Program-made: the position numbers and the translations under genes | Source: Hyphomicrobiales bacterium | GTDB taxonomy: Bacteria; Pseudomonadota; Alphaproteobacteria; Rhizobiales; Rhizobiaceae | NCBI GenBank assembly: GCA_900472605.1 | Contig: UCJD01000053.1 | Location: forward strand, 1 to 63,687 | DNA length: 63,687 bases | Direction of reading: 5' to 3' | The notes under the pieces: model-generated | The model's input: the letters and a program-made list of their open reading frames with translations, nothing else | The model's database searches: none | What the model was told of the DNA's origin: nothing | Shown here: positions 16,252 to 25,309 of the stretch, piece by piece | Numbering within the stretch: the stretch's first letter is position 1 | Layout: each line of letters opens with the position of its first letter

Positions 16252-16545
16252 GCGGCGCGACTAACACGCGCTTTAAAACCCGATCAAGGGCAGGGCCGGA
16301 CGTTTCTGCCCAGATCACGACATTGCTATTTCGGTTCGGGCCAGTTCGTCTGTGGCCGTTTACCTGGCCGGTCTCGCATGGCCCTGCGAAAATGGCGCAA
16401 CGGCTTTCCATCGCATCCGCTGCAATCTCGCGCGTGTCAAAACAAAAGCGCATCGGCGTCGCAAAAGAAACGTTGTGCCGCTTTTCGATTTGCGATTTGT
16501 ATGGCCGACGACAGGGGACAGACCCCCGCAAGGAGATCAAGGCGG

Positions 16546-17799
16546 ATGCGCAGATATTCGGTTTTTGCCGTGGCACGAGAGGCCCTTCGCGGGCACAAGG
16601 GCTGGGACAAGCAATGGACCTCTCCGGAACCACGGTCCGAATATGACGTGATCATCATCGGTGGCGGTGGGCATGGCCTGGGCGCGGCCTATTATCTGGC
16701 CAAGGAGCACGGCATCACCAATGTCGCGGTGCTCGAAAAGGGCTGGCTCGGCGGCGGCAATACCGGCCGCAACACGACCATTATCCGCTCGAACTATCTC
16801 TATGAAGAGAGCATGCACATCTACGAGCATTCGATGAAGCTCTGGGAGAACCTGTCGCAGGATCTCAACTACAATGTCATGTATTCTCCGCGCGGCGTGA
16901 TGATGCTGTCGCACAATGTGCACGATCAGCAGTCCTTCAAGCGCCACATCCATGCCAATCGTCTCTACGGCATCGACAATGAATGGCTGACGCCGGAGCA
17001 GGCCAAGGCCTATTGTCCGCCACTCGATATCTCGGCCAGCGCTCGCTATCCGATCAATGGTGCTGCCCTGCAGCGCCGAGGCGGCACGGCGCGTCACGAT
17101 GCGGTCGCCTGGGGCTATGCGCGTGCGGCGTCGGATCGCGGCGTCCATATCATCCAGAATTGCGAAGTGACCGGCATCCGCCGCGGCCCTGACGGTCGCG
17201 TCACCGGTGTCGAGACGTCGCGCGGCTTCATCGGCGCCAAGAAGGTGGGCGTCTCGGCGGCCGGCCATACGACAACGGTCATGAAGATGGCCGATGTGCG
17301 CGTGCCGCTGCAGTCGAGCCCGCTGCAGGCGCTGGTCTCCGAACCGCTGAAGCCGATCTTCCCTTGCGTGGTGATGTCCAACACGGTGCATGCCTATATC
17401 TCGCAGTCCGACAAGGGCGAGCTCGTGATCGGCGCCGGCACCGACCAGTACAATTCCTACTCGCAGACCGGCGGCCTGCAGATCATCACGCATACGCTCG
17501 ATGCCATCTGCGAGCTGTTCCCGATGTTCCGTCGCGTCAAGATGATGCGCCAGTGGGGCGGGATCGTCGATAACACGCCGGATCGTTCGGCGATCCAGTC
17601 GAAGACGCCGGTTCCGGGGCTCTACGTCAACTGCGGCTGGGGCACCGGCGGCTTCAAGGCGACGCCGGGTTCGGCCAATCTCTTCGCGCATCTGATTGCC
17701 CGCGACGAGGCCCACAAGTTCAATGCCGGCCTGACGCTGGACCGCTTCCGCTCCGGCCGTCTGATCGACGAAGCCGCCGCTGCCGCCGTCGCGCACTGA
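16546..17799 (+). CDS. soxB: Sarcosine oxidase subunit beta
   Basis: Beta subunit of the heterotetrameric cytoplasmic sarcosine oxidase, which oxidatively demethylates sarcosine (N-methylglycine) to glycine and passes the one-carbon unit to tetrahydrofolate. The 417-residue DAO-family chain shows the FAD motif VIIIGGGGHGLGAAYYLA (about 35-52) and the His of GGTARHDAV (about 184), the residue that carries covalent FMN in this enzyme class. The ATG at 16546 is set by AGGAG ten bases upstream; several upstream in-frame codons lack a site. It is the first gene of soxBDAG, but a RIME-like repeat separates it from soxD by about 226 bases. Confidence 0.97.
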   Translation: MRRYSVFAVAREALRGHKGWDKQWTSPEPRSEYDVIIIGGGGHGLGAAYYLAKEHGITNVAVLEKGWLGGGNTGRNTTIIRSNYLYEESMHIYEHSMKLWENLSQDLNYNVMYSPRGVMMLSHNVHDQQSFKRHIHANRLYGIDNEWLTPEQAKAYCPPLDISASARYPINGAALQRRGGTARHDAVAWGYARAASDRGVHIIQNCEVTGIRRGPDGRVTGVETSRGFIGAKKVGVSAAGHTTTVMKMADVRVPLQSSPLQALVSEPLKPIFPCVVMSNTVHAYISQSDKGELVIGAGTDQYNSYSQTGGLQIITHTLDAICELFPMFRRVKMMRQWGGIVDNTPDRSAIQSKTPVPGLYVNCGWGTGGFKATPGSANLFAHLIARDEAHKFNAGLTLDRFRSGRLIDEAAAAAVAH

Positions 17800-17845
17800 T
17801 GGTGATGGCGATGATGGAAAGATATACGTGGCGGGAACTGAGGGC

Positions 17846-17958
17846 GTGGCCCCCTCACCCTGCCCTCTCTCCGAGGGGAGAGGGGATGCCGAGCAAGCCG
17901 CGAGTCCCTTCTCCCCAACGGGGAGAAGGTGGCCCGAAGGGTCGGATGAGGGGGCTGC
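17846..17958. repeat. RIME-like intergenic palindromic repeat, copy B, inside the sox operon
   Basis: GTGGCCCCCTCA (17846-17857) and TGAGGGGGCTGC at the other end form terminal inverted repeats, with two nested palindromes between them: CTCTCTCC/GGGGAGAGG and TTCTCCCC/GGGGAGAAG. The same blocks occur at 11-160 and 25310-25463. It lies between soxB and soxD. Confidence 0.78.
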
Positions 17959-18025
17959 GGAATGCTGCCCTTTCGGCCGCGGGTCATTCGTTCATTTCCA
18001 ATGCAGGGCAACAAGGAAATCCCGC

Positions 18026-18367
18026 ATGCTGCTGATTTACTGCCCATACTGTCAGGAAGAGCGCTCCGAGCTCGAATTTCGCGGCGCCGGCGATGCGCAT
18101 ATCGCCCGCCCGACCAATATCGCCGAGATCTCCGACGAGGAATTCGAGCAGTATTTCTTCCTACGCGATAACCCTAAAGGGCTGATCTTCGAACGCTGGC
18201 GCCACCAGCACGGATGCGGCCGCTTCTTCAACGCGGCGCGCGACACGATCAGCGACAAGTTCATCATGACGTACAAGGCCGGCGAGCCGAAGCCCGATAT
18301 CGGTGCGACGGCTGCGCCCCATGCTCCCGTCGAGACCTATGAGCAGCTCGAAGGAGAAGCGAAATGA
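18026..18367 (+). CDS. soxD: Sarcosine oxidase subunit delta
   Basis: Small zinc-binding subunit of heterotetrameric sarcosine oxidase. The 113 residues start with the zinc ligands CPYC (Cys6, Cys9), completed by the His/Cys pair in RHQHGCGRFF (about residues 60-64). The ATG at 18026 follows AAGGAA and gives the usual length; longer upstream frames run through the repeat and are not coding. Its stop overlaps the soxA start (ATGA at 18364), so the two are translationally coupled. Confidence 0.96.
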   Translation: MLLIYCPYCQEERSELEFRGAGDAHIARPTNIAEISDEEFEQYFFLRDNPKGLIFERWRHQHGCGRFFNAARDTISDKFIMTYKAGEPKPDIGATAAPHAPVETYEQLEGEAK

Positions 18368-21357
18368 GCGGCACCAACCGTATCGCAGGCAAAGGCCGTC
18401 TGACGCCCGCCAGAACCGCACGCTTCACCTTCGACGGCAAGAGCTACACCGCGCTCGAGGGCGATACTGTCGCCTCGGCGCTGATCGCCAACAACGTCCA
18501 TCTTGTGGGCCGCTCGTTCAAGTATCACCGCCCGCGCGGCATCCTGTCTGCCGGTGCCGAAGAGCCGAACGCGCTGATCGACGTTGCGCGCGATGCCGCC
18601 CGCAAGCAGCCAAACGTGCGCGCCACGGTGCAGGAAGTGTTCGACGGCATGATAGTCGAATCGCAGAACCGTTTCCCGTCGCTCGCCTTCGATATCGGCG
18701 GCATCAACAACCTGCTCTCGCCCTTCTTCGCGGCCGGCTTCTACTACAAGACCTTCATGTGGCCGAAGGCCGCCTGGAAGAGCATCTATGAGCCGATCAT
18801 CCGCCGCGCGGCCGGCCTCGGCGTTGCGCCGAAGGAAGCCGATCCGGATCACTATGCGGGCCGTTACGCGCATTGCGACGTGCTCGTCGTTGGAGCCGGC
18901 GTGGCCGGTCTTTCGGCGGCATTGGCCGCGGCACAGACCGGCGCCAAGGTCATCCTCTGCGACGAGCAGGCCGATGTCGGCGGCGCGCTGCGCTATGATA
19001 GCGGCGTGACGATCGACGGCCTTTCCGGCTATGAGTGGGCGCAGAAGACGGTTGCCAGCCTGAAGGCGATGGACAATGTGCAGGTGCTGACCCGCACCAC
19101 CGCTTTCGGCTATTACAACCACAATTTCGTCGGCCTCGCCGAACGGGTGACCGACCATGTCGCGAACCCGAGCCGCCATCTGCCGCGCGAGCGTCTGTGG
19201 CAGCTGCGCGCAAAGCGCGTCATCCTCGCCAACGGCGCCATCGAGCGCCACATGGTGTTTCCGAACAACGACCGTCCGGGCATCATGCTGGCATCGGCCG
19301 CGCGCATGTATCTCAACCAGTACGGCGTTTCCGTCGGCCAGAAGGTCGGCGTCTATACGGCGCACGACTCGGCCTATGAGGCGGCCTTCGACCTGAAGCG
19401 CGCTGGCGTCGAGATTGCCGCGATCGTGGATAGCAGGCAGACGCCGGGTGCTGATGTTCTGGCGGAGGCGCGTTCGCTCGGCATCGATGTTCTCGCCGGC
19501 CAGTCGGTGATCAACACGTCAGGCAAGCTGCGCATCTCGTCGATGACGGTCGCCCGCAACGGCGGTGGCTCGCCGCGCAAGATCGCGGTCGATGCGCTCT
19601 TGGTTTCGGCCGGTTGGACGCCTTCGGTGCACCTGTTCTCGCAGTCGCGCGGCAAGGTGAAGTTCGAGCCGGAAACGCAGCGCTTCCTGCCCGGCACCTA
19701 TGCGCAGGATTGCCTCTCCGTCGGCGCCTGCAACGGCACCGACGACCTGCAGCGTACGATCGAGGAATCGCTGGCCGCGGGCGAACTGATGGCGCAGGCC
19801 GCCGGAAAGGCGTCCGTAGGCAAGATCAGCATCTCGTCCGAGCAGGCGTATCAGTGGACGGGCGGGATGATCGGTGCGGCCGAAGGGGCGGGTCCCGAGA
19901 CCAGCGCCAAGGCGTTCATCGATTTCCAGCATGACGTCTGCGCCAAGGATATCCGCCTTGCCGTGCGCGAGGGGATGCACTCGATCGAGCATATCAAGCG
20001 CTTCACCACCAACGGCATGGCGTCCGACCAGGGCAAGCTCTCCAACATGCACGGCCTGGCGATCGCCGCCGAGATGCTGGGCAAGGAGATCCCGCAGGTC
20101 GGTCTCACCACCTTCCGCGCGCCCTATACACCGGTGACCTACGGAACGCTGATCGCGCATTCGCGTGGCGAGCTGTTCGACCCGACGCGCAAGACGCCGC
20201 TGCACCAGTGGGAAGAAGCCCAGGGCGCGGTGTTCGAGGACGTCGGCAACTGGAAGCGTGCGTGGTTTTATCCGCGTGCTGGCGAGACGATGCATCAGGC
20301 TGTCGCGCGCGAATGCAAGACGGCGCGTGATGTCGCCGGCGTGTTCGATGCCTCGACGCTCGGCAAGATCGAGGTCGTCGGCCCTGATGCCGCCGAGTTC
20401 ATGAACCTGATGTACACCAACGCCTGGGACACGCTGAAGCCCGGCAAGTGCCGCTACGGCATCATGACCCGCGACGACGGCTTCGTTTATGACGACGGCG
20501 TGGTCGGGCGCCTGGCAGACGACCGCTTCCACGTGACGACGACGACGGGCGGAGCGCCGCGCGTCCTGAACCACATGGAAGACTATCTACAGACCGAATT
20601 CCCGCATCTGAAAGTATGGCTGACCTCGGTAACAGAGCAGTGGGCCGTTATTGCCGTGCAGGGACCGAAGGCGCGCGAGATCATCGCGCCGCTGGTCGAG
20701 GGCGTCGATATCTCCAACGAGGCTTTCCCGCATATGAGCGTTGCCGAGTGCACGGTCATGGGCGTTCCGGCGCGGCTGTTCCGCGTGTCTTTCACCGGCG
20801 AAACCGGCTTCGAAATCAACGTGCCGGCCGATTACGGCCAGTCGGTCCTCGAAGCCGTCTGGGCCAATGCCGAGCCGCTCGGCGCCTGTGTCTACGGCAC
20901 GGAGACGATGCACGTGCTGCGCGCCGAGAAGGGCTATATCATCGTCGGCCAGGATACGGATGGTACCGTGACGCCAGATGATGCCGGCCTCAACTGGGCG
21001 GTGTCGAAGAAGAAGACCGACTTCGTCGGCATTCGCGGGCTGAAGCGGCCGGATCTCGTCAAGGAGGGCCGCAAGCAGCTGGTTGGCCTGATCACCAAGG
21101 ATCCGACGATGGTGCTCGAAGAAGGCGCGCAGATCGTCGCCAACCCGAACGAGCCGAAGCCGATGACGATGCTCGGCCACGTGACGTCGTCCTACTGGTC
21201 GGAAAACCTCGGAAAATCCATCGCGTTTGCGCTGGTCGCCGGCGGTCGCAAACGCATGGGCGAGACGCTCTACGTGCCGATGCCCGACAAGACGATCGCG
21301 GTCGAGGTGACGGATATGGTGTTCTTTGACAAGGAAGGAGGCCGCATCAATGGCTGA
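18364..21357 (+). CDS. soxA: Sarcosine oxidase subunit alpha
   Basis: Large subunit of sarcosine oxidase, 997 residues. In order, it has an N-terminal ferredoxin-like fold related to the hydrogen-cyanide synthase type (about 15-100, with RSFKYHRPRGILSAGAEEPNALI), an NAD/FAD-binding domain with VLVVGAGVAGLSAALAA (about 174-190), and a C-terminal glycine-cleavage T-like folate domain (about 600-990, with SFTGETGFEINVPA). The alpha subunit binds NAD+ and tetrahydrofolate and channels the formaldehyde unit to 5,10-methylene-THF. It begins in a four-base overlap with soxD and ends eight bases inside soxG. Confidence 0.97.
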   Translation: MSGTNRIAGKGRLTPARTARFTFDGKSYTALEGDTVASALIANNVHLVGRSFKYHRPRGILSAGAEEPNALIDVARDAARKQPNVRATVQEVFDGMIVESQNRFPSLAFDIGGINNLLSPFFAAGFYYKTFMWPKAAWKSIYEPIIRRAAGLGVAPKEADPDHYAGRYAHCDVLVVGAGVAGLSAALAAAQTGAKVILCDEQADVGGALRYDSGVTIDGLSGYEWAQKTVASLKAMDNVQVLTRTTAFGYYNHNFVGLAERVTDHVANPSRHLPRERLWQLRAKRVILANGAIERHMVFPNNDRPGIMLASAARMYLNQYGVSVGQKVGVYTAHDSAYEAAFDLKRAGVEIAAIVDSRQTPGADVLAEARSLGIDVLAGQSVINTSGKLRISSMTVARNGGGSPRKIAVDALLVSAGWTPSVHLFSQSRGKVKFEPETQRFLPGTYAQDCLSVGACNGTDDLQRTIEESLAAGELMAQAAGKASVGKISISSEQAYQWTGGMIGAAEGAGPETSAKAFIDFQHDVCAKDIRLAVREGMHSIEHIKRFTTNGMASDQGKLSNMHGLAIAAEMLGKEIPQVGLTTFRAPYTPVTYGTLIAHSRGELFDPTRKTPLHQWEEAQGAVFEDVGNWKRAWFYPRAGETMHQAVARECKTARDVAGVFDASTLGKIEVVGPDAAEFMNLMYTNAWDTLKPGKCRYGIMTRDDGFVYDDGVVGRLADDRFHVTTTTGGAPRVLNHMEDYLQTEFPHLKVWLTSVTEQWAVIAVQGPKAREIIAPLVEGVDISNEAFPHMSVAECTVMGVPARLFRVSFTGETGFEINVPADYGQSVLEAVWANAEPLGACVYGTETMHVLRAEKGYIIVGQDTDGTVTPDDAGLNWAVSKKKTDFVGIRGLKRPDLVKEGRKQLVGLITKDPTMVLEEGAQIVANPNEPKPMTMLGHVTSSYWSENLGKSIAFALVAGGRKRMGETLYVPMPDKTIAVEVTDMVFFDKEGGRING

Positions 21358-21898
21358 TACGGCAGTTCGCACATCCGTTCTCTCCGGCAAGCAGGGCGGC
21401 TCGGCTACCGTCAGGCTGACCGCGGCGCCTGCCGCCACGCGCGTGGCGCTTCGCGCACCCGCCGAAGCGCTTTCGGCTCTCTCGTCCGCGCTCGGCGTCA
21501 CCATCCCCAACGCACCGAAGACCTCGGGGCGCAAGGACGGCCGTTCTGCGCTCTGGCTCGGCCCGGACGAATGGCTCGTCATCGACGAGAGCGGCGCCGA
21601 TCTCATGGGCGCGCTGCAGGACGTGGGCGTCGTGCATTCGGCGACCGACGTCTCGCACCGCAACGTCGCGATCATCGTTTCCGGCCCCGGCGCCGAGACA
21701 ACGATCTCCACGGGCTGCCCGCAGGACCTGTCGCTCGAAGCCTTCCCCGTCGGCGCCTGCTCGCGCACGCTGTTCGGCAAGGCCGAGATCGTGCTCTTTC
21801 GCACCGAGGAAGACACGTTTCGGGTGGAATGCTGGCGGTCGTTCGCGGATTTCGTGTTCGGGTTGCTCGCCGAGGGCGCGGAGGACGCGGGGTACTGA
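21350..21898 (+). CDS. soxG: Sarcosine oxidase subunit gamma
   Basis: Fourth subunit of sarcosine oxidase, 182 residues, related to the GcvT-like fold and needed for the heterotetramer. The pattern SALWLGPDEWLVI in the middle and FRVECWRSFADFVFGLL near the C-terminus are characteristic of the family. GGAGG precedes the ATG at 21350, which lies inside the end of soxA and gives an eight-base overlap. It is the last gene of the operon; a hairpin follows at 21925. Confidence 0.94.
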   Translation: MADTAVRTSVLSGKQGGSATVRLTAAPAATRVALRAPAEALSALSSALGVTIPNAPKTSGRKDGRSALWLGPDEWLVIDESGADLMGALQDVGVVHSATDVSHRNVAIIVSGPGAETTISTGCPQDLSLEAFPVGACSRTLFGKAEIVLFRTEEDTFRVECWRSFADFVFGLLAEGAEDAGY

Positions 21899-21924
21899 GC
21901 TTCGCCGTGTCGTGATTATGAGAG

Positions 21925-21958
21925 CGGGGATGGTGCGAGGGCGCCGTCCCCGATTTGC
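21925..21958 (+). terminator. Probable terminator of soxBDAG
   Basis: CGGGGA (21925-21930) pairs with TCCCCG (21947-21952), with an inner GTGC/GCGC stem, followed by ATTTGCTT. It starts 26 bases after soxG. Confidence 0.42.
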
Positions 21959-21973
21959 TTCCCCCTTGCGCTA

Positions 21974-22141
21974 CGTCGTCCTCGGGCTTTGTCCCGAGGA
22001 TCTAAGCACGTTGCGGCTGGTTCAACGGTTATGGCTTAAGGCTGTGAGGGCTGCGCATCGGTCCTCTGTCGCGTCACGGCAATTCACGTCCAGTGCTGAT
22101 TGAGCCAAGGCAGATGCTCGGCACAAGACCGAGCATGACGT
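21974..22141. repeat. Composite palindromic intergenic repeat
   Basis: CCTCGGG/CCCGAGG (21980-21999) and ATGCTCGG/CCGAGCAT (22114-22136) are two palindromes that bracket about 110 bases. The outer ends (ACGTCGTCCTCGG and CCGAGCATGACGT) are imperfect inverted repeats of each other. The sequence family resembles dispersed rhizobial palindromes of the CCTCGGGC-TTGTCCCGAGG kind, so I infer a mosaic repeat rather than a gene. Confidence 0.6.
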
Positions 22142-22167
22142 CGCGCGCGAGGCTGACCTCAGCCGAT

Positions 22168-22287
22168 TTACCCGCCCGGCTCGTTATGGCGACGCTTGAT
22201 GTCCCACATGTGCAGGCGCATGGCGATGTAGCCGAGTACGATCACGACTGCCGGTGTGACGACAAAGGCAAATGTCCAATCGCTCAT
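22168..22287 (-). CDS. 39-residue single-helix membrane protein, paralogue of its upstream neighbour
   Basis: Tiny unrecognised membrane protein. After a short N-terminus comes one hydrophobic helix (about residues 5-24) and a basic tail (KRRHNEPGG). Without gaps it aligns with residues 14-41 of the 41-residue product encoded just upstream; 11 of 28 positions are identical, and the motif PA-x6-YIA-x2-LH ... N-x-PG is shared. The ATG at 22287 has a modest GGAA site. The gap from the neighbour is 39 bases, same strand. I infer a small-protein pair from duplication. The function is not known. Confidence 0.62.
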   Translation of the reverse strand: MSDWTFAFVVTPAVVIVLGYIAMRLHMWDIKRRHNEPGG

Positions 22288-22326
22288 CGATCGATTCCAT
22301 TCACAACGTACCTTATCAGGATACGA

Positions 22327-22452
22327 TTACTCGCCAGGCTGATTCCGATTCTTGCGCCATTCGCGCTCGTGCAGCAGGAAGGCGATATAGGCGAGGGCCG
22401 CGATGATGGCGGGCAGGCCGAATGAGATGAAGAATAGTGAACCAAAGCTCAT
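22327..22452 (-). CDS. 41-residue single-helix membrane protein
   Basis: Tiny unrecognised protein with one helix (about residues 6-26) and a charged tail (HEREWRKNRNQPGE). The ATG at 22452 follows AGGAG at the right distance and overlaps the stop of the upstream 77-residue gene as ATGA, so coupling is strong evidence for translation. It resembles the 39-residue protein encoded next. It is the middle gene of a minus-strand run maoC, 77 aa, 41 aa, 39 aa. A subunit or transporter-accessory role is possible; none is proven. Confidence 0.72.
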   Translation of the reverse strand: MSFGSLFFISFGLPAIIAALAYIAFLLHEREWRKNRNQPGE

Positions 22453-22682
22453 GGGATCAGTCTCCTGAGCGTCAATCTCGCTATGTAATGTAATAGCACC
22501 GCCACGGAAAGCCAAGCGCACAGGTAACCTGCAAGCCAAAGGCGCGATAGCTGAGCGAAATTGCCGATGCCATAGAGCGCGCCGGCGATCGGCGTGACGA
22601 TGCCGACGGTGAAGCAGGCCGTCGAGGCGCGGTCTAGCGCGTTGGCGAAAAGCTTTGTCTGCTCATTATATGCCAAGCTCAT
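22449..22682 (-). CDS. 77-residue membrane protein with two helices
   Basis: Unrecognised small membrane protein. A polar N-terminal 18 residues precede two hydrophobic segments (about 22-42 and 47-68), then a basic end (LTLRRLIP). The ATG at 22682 follows GGAGGGCGGCG. It lies 32 bases after the MaoC gene, on the same strand, and overlaps the next gene by four bases. With two small single-helix proteins downstream, it could form a small membrane complex; this is inference. Confidence 0.75.
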   Translation of the reverse strand: MSLAYNEQTKLFANALDRASTACFTVGIVTPIAGALYGIGNFAQLSRLWLAGYLCAWLSVAVLLHYIARLTLRRLIP

Positions 22683-22714
22683 CGCCGCCCTCCGCGCGCC
22701 TAAGGCAGGCCCGC

Positions 22715-23200
22715 CTAGTGTTCTTCCGGCCGGTCCTTCGGGTCGAACTGGATGATGGTCGTCCACTTGGCCGTCAGGGCCGGCTTGCGTTCGTTTTCGA
22801 TCTCGATGGTGACGTCGTAGCTGGTCATCAGCATGCCGCCGCCGCGGAAGCGGGCTTCGGCGAGGATGAAGCGGCCGCGGATGCGGGCGCCGGATTTGAC
22901 CGGGGCGACGAAGCGGACGGCGTCGAAGCCGTAGTTGATGCCCATGGTCTGCTCGCGCACCTTGGGCAGGCAGTTGTAGTTCATCGCAGACAGCAGCGAG
23001 AGCGTCAGGAAACCATGGGCGATGGTGCCGCCGAAGGGGCTTTCGGCGGCGCGCGCCGGATCGACATGGATGAATTGGTGGTCGTGGGTTGCGTCGGCGA
23101 AGGCGTTGATCATCGTCTGATCGACGACGATCCAATCAGAAAGGCCGGTTTCCGTGCCGACCAGCCCGCGGATGTCAGCGAGCGAGATTTCCTTGACCAT
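22715..23200 (-). CDS. MaoC-like dehydratase / R-specific enoyl-CoA hydratase
   Basis: Hot-dog-fold enzyme of 161 residues that hydrates or dehydrates acyl-CoA thioesters. The hydratase-2 motif is clear: Asp and His in FADATHDHQFIHVDP (about residues 34-48) followed by GTIAHGFLTLSL (about 58-69). NodN proteins of rhizobia are close relatives. The ATG at 23200 follows GAGGAATTG. Its neighbours downstream are three small membrane proteins on the same strand, so the four may be one operon; upstream is the end of glgX, 89 bases away. Confidence 0.9.
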   Translation of the reverse strand: MVKEISLADIRGLVGTETGLSDWIVVDQTMINAFADATHDHQFIHVDPARAAESPFGGTIAHGFLTLSLLSAMNYNCLPKVREQTMGINYGFDAVRFVAPVKSGARIRGRFILAEARFRGGGMLMTSYDVTIEIENERKPALTAKWTTIIQFDPKDRPEEH

Positions 23201-23289
23201 CAATTCCTCTTGAAAAAAGCTGTTTCTAAAAGGCTTACAGTGCGTTTGTGACGATTACGACAAGGATATTAGTGCAACTCACGGGCGCG

Positions 23290-25245
23290 TCAATTTCCCA
23301 ATAAGAAAGACACGGATCGCGCCGGTACGCGCACCTCGGCCAAGGGCTTGGCGCCGTCCTCTGTGCCGATCGGTCGCCATGCCGTGTCGGCGGGGAGCGC
23401 ATATGTGTTTTCGGATTGGGCGCGGTTGAAAAGGACTGCAAGCCTGAGGTTCTTGCCGGTCGTTCCGTCCTCGGTTTGCAGGATCATGCCGAGCGTGGCG
23501 AAGTCAGGCGTCTCCCAATCCGACACCGCCATCGGCTGGCCTGAAGGAGCGATCCAGGCGACGTCGCCATCGCCCTTGAAGAAGGAGGATTGCGAGAAGA
23601 CGCCGAAGCGCTTGCGCAGCTCAGAGACGAAGGCGGTGTGGGCGATCAGTTCCTCGTCGAGCGCGGCCCAGTCGACCCAGGTGATTTCGTTGTCCTGGCA
23701 ATAGGCGTTGTTGTTGCCGCGCTGGCTGCGGCCGCCTTCGTCGCCCGCCGTCAGCATGATGGTGCCACGGGTCACAAATAGCGTTGAAAGCAGGGCCTTG
23801 AGGTCGGCGCGGCGGCGGGCGATGATTGCGCGATCGTCGGTCTGACCTTCCTTGCCGTTGTTCCAGGAGTGGTTCTCGTTGTGGCCGTCGCGGTTGTCCT
23901 CGCCGTTCGCCTCGTTGTGCTTGCCGGCATAGGAGACGAGGTCGTGCAGCGTGAAGCCGTCATGGGCGGCGAGGAAGTTGACGCTGCGGGTGGTGGTGGC
24001 ATTGTTGCGGGCGAAGATGTCGGAGGAGCCCGCGAGTGCCGAAGCGAGCGCGCCCGTCTTGTGGTGGTCGCCGCGCCAGTAGCATCTGAGGTCGTCGCGG
24101 GCGCGGTCGTTCCATTCAAGGAACGGAGCGGGGAAATTGCCGAGCTGGTAGCCGCCGGGGCCGATGTCCCAGGGTTCGGCGATCATGATGCGATCGCGCA
24201 GAACCTCGTCCTTGAGCATTGCCGCCAGCGTTTCGCCGTGTGCCTCGAAGCCTGTGGCTGTGCGGCCGATGATGGGGGCGAGGTCGAAGCGGAAGCCGTC
24301 GATAGCAGCGCCGCGCACGAAGTGGCGGAGCGTGTCTATGATCAGTTGTCTGATATAGGGGTGGTCGCAGGCGACCGTGTTGCCGGTGCCGGTGTCGTTG
24401 ACCAGCGTGCCGGGCTGGCCTTCGACGTGGCGCAACAGCGCGCGGTTGTCGAGGCCGCGCATGGAGAGCGTCGGGCCGAAGCGGTCGCTTTCGCCGGTGT
24501 GGTTGAAGACGAGGTCGAGGATGACGCCGATGCCTTCATCGTGGAGCCTGGCGACGGTGTCGCGCAGCTCGGCCATGCCGCCGGGCGCGAGGCGCGGATC
24601 GAGCGCCATGAAGGCGATCGGGTTGTAGCCCCAGCCATTGGTGAGGCCGAGCGGCGGCAGGTGGCGTTCGTCGATCCAGGCGGTGATGGGCATCAATTCG
24701 ATGGCGTCGACGCCGATCCGCTTGAGGTGTGCGATGATCGAGGGGTGGGCAAGCGCTGCGATGGTGCCGCGCTGGGCTTCCGGCACATCGGGATGCAGCA
24801 TTGTGAAGGGGCGGACCGCGATTTCGTAGATGAAGCCGCCGGGGCGGAAGACGGGGGGCGCGTGATCTGTCGCGACGTCGCGGGTGACGATCGCGCGGGG
24901 GACCAGATGCTGGGTGTCGGCGCCGAATTTCGCAAGCAGCGGGTCGTAGCGGAAGGGGCGGTCGAGTTCTCTCGCATAGGGGTCGACCAGGAGTTTCGCG
25001 GCGTCGAACCAGAGGCCGTCGCCCGGCGCGTAGGTGCCTTCGGCGCGGTAGCCGTAGCGGGCGCCGGGGGCGATGCCCTCGACGAAGAGATAGTGGAGGT
25101 CGTCCTCGCCTCGGGTCATCGGCAGGCGATCGGTTTCGCGGCCGGTCTGGTCGAAGAGGCAGAGGTGGATGGCAGTCGCGTCGCTGGAGCGGACGACGAA
25201 GGTGGCGCCGGTGGCGGTGAGGGTTACGCCGGAAGAGAACGACAT
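23290..25245 (-). CDS. glgX: Glycogen debranching enzyme
   Basis: GH13 isoamylase-type enzyme that removes the short alpha-1,6 branches left by phosphorylase. The 651 residues have an N-terminal CBM48-like domain (about 1-110) and a TIM barrel with the catalytic Asp in GFRFDLAP, the Glu in IAEPWDIG and the Asp of LAAHDGFTLHD. The ATG at 25245 follows AAGGACCT. It is last in the order glgP-glgB-glgC-glgA-pgm-glgX, but a RIME-like repeat of about 154 bases separates it from pgm, which could alter its expression relative to the others. Confidence 0.96.
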   Translation of the reverse strand: MSFSSGVTLTATGATFVVRSSDATAIHLCLFDQTGRETDRLPMTRGEDDLHYLFVEGIAPGARYGYRAEGTYAPGDGLWFDAAKLLVDPYARELDRPFRYDPLLAKFGADTQHLVPRAIVTRDVATDHAPPVFRPGGFIYEIAVRPFTMLHPDVPEAQRGTIAALAHPSIIAHLKRIGVDAIELMPITAWIDERHLPPLGLTNGWGYNPIAFMALDPRLAPGGMAELRDTVARLHDEGIGVILDLVFNHTGESDRFGPTLSMRGLDNRALLRHVEGQPGTLVNDTGTGNTVACDHPYIRQLIIDTLRHFVRGAAIDGFRFDLAPIIGRTATGFEAHGETLAAMLKDEVLRDRIMIAEPWDIGPGGYQLGNFPAPFLEWNDRARDDLRCYWRGDHHKTGALASALAGSSDIFARNNATTTRSVNFLAAHDGFTLHDLVSYAGKHNEANGEDNRDGHNENHSWNNGKEGQTDDRAIIARRRADLKALLSTLFVTRGTIMLTAGDEGGRSQRGNNNAYCQDNEITWVDWAALDEELIAHTAFVSELRKRFGVFSQSSFFKGDGDVAWIAPSGQPMAVSDWETPDFATLGMILQTEDGTTGKNLRLAVLFNRAQSENTYALPADTAWRPIGTEDGAKPLAEVRVPARSVSFLLGN

Positions 25246-25309
25246 GCGCTGCTAGGTCCTTGTTCCGGGGGGGGATGGGGGTGGGTTTAATAAGGTTGAC
25301 GTGGTGCCT

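Noticed and set aside
20587..21816. A 409-codon antisense frame over soxA and soxG
   Set aside because: Both sense genes are certain by family; the antisense frame has no domain and no ribosome site.
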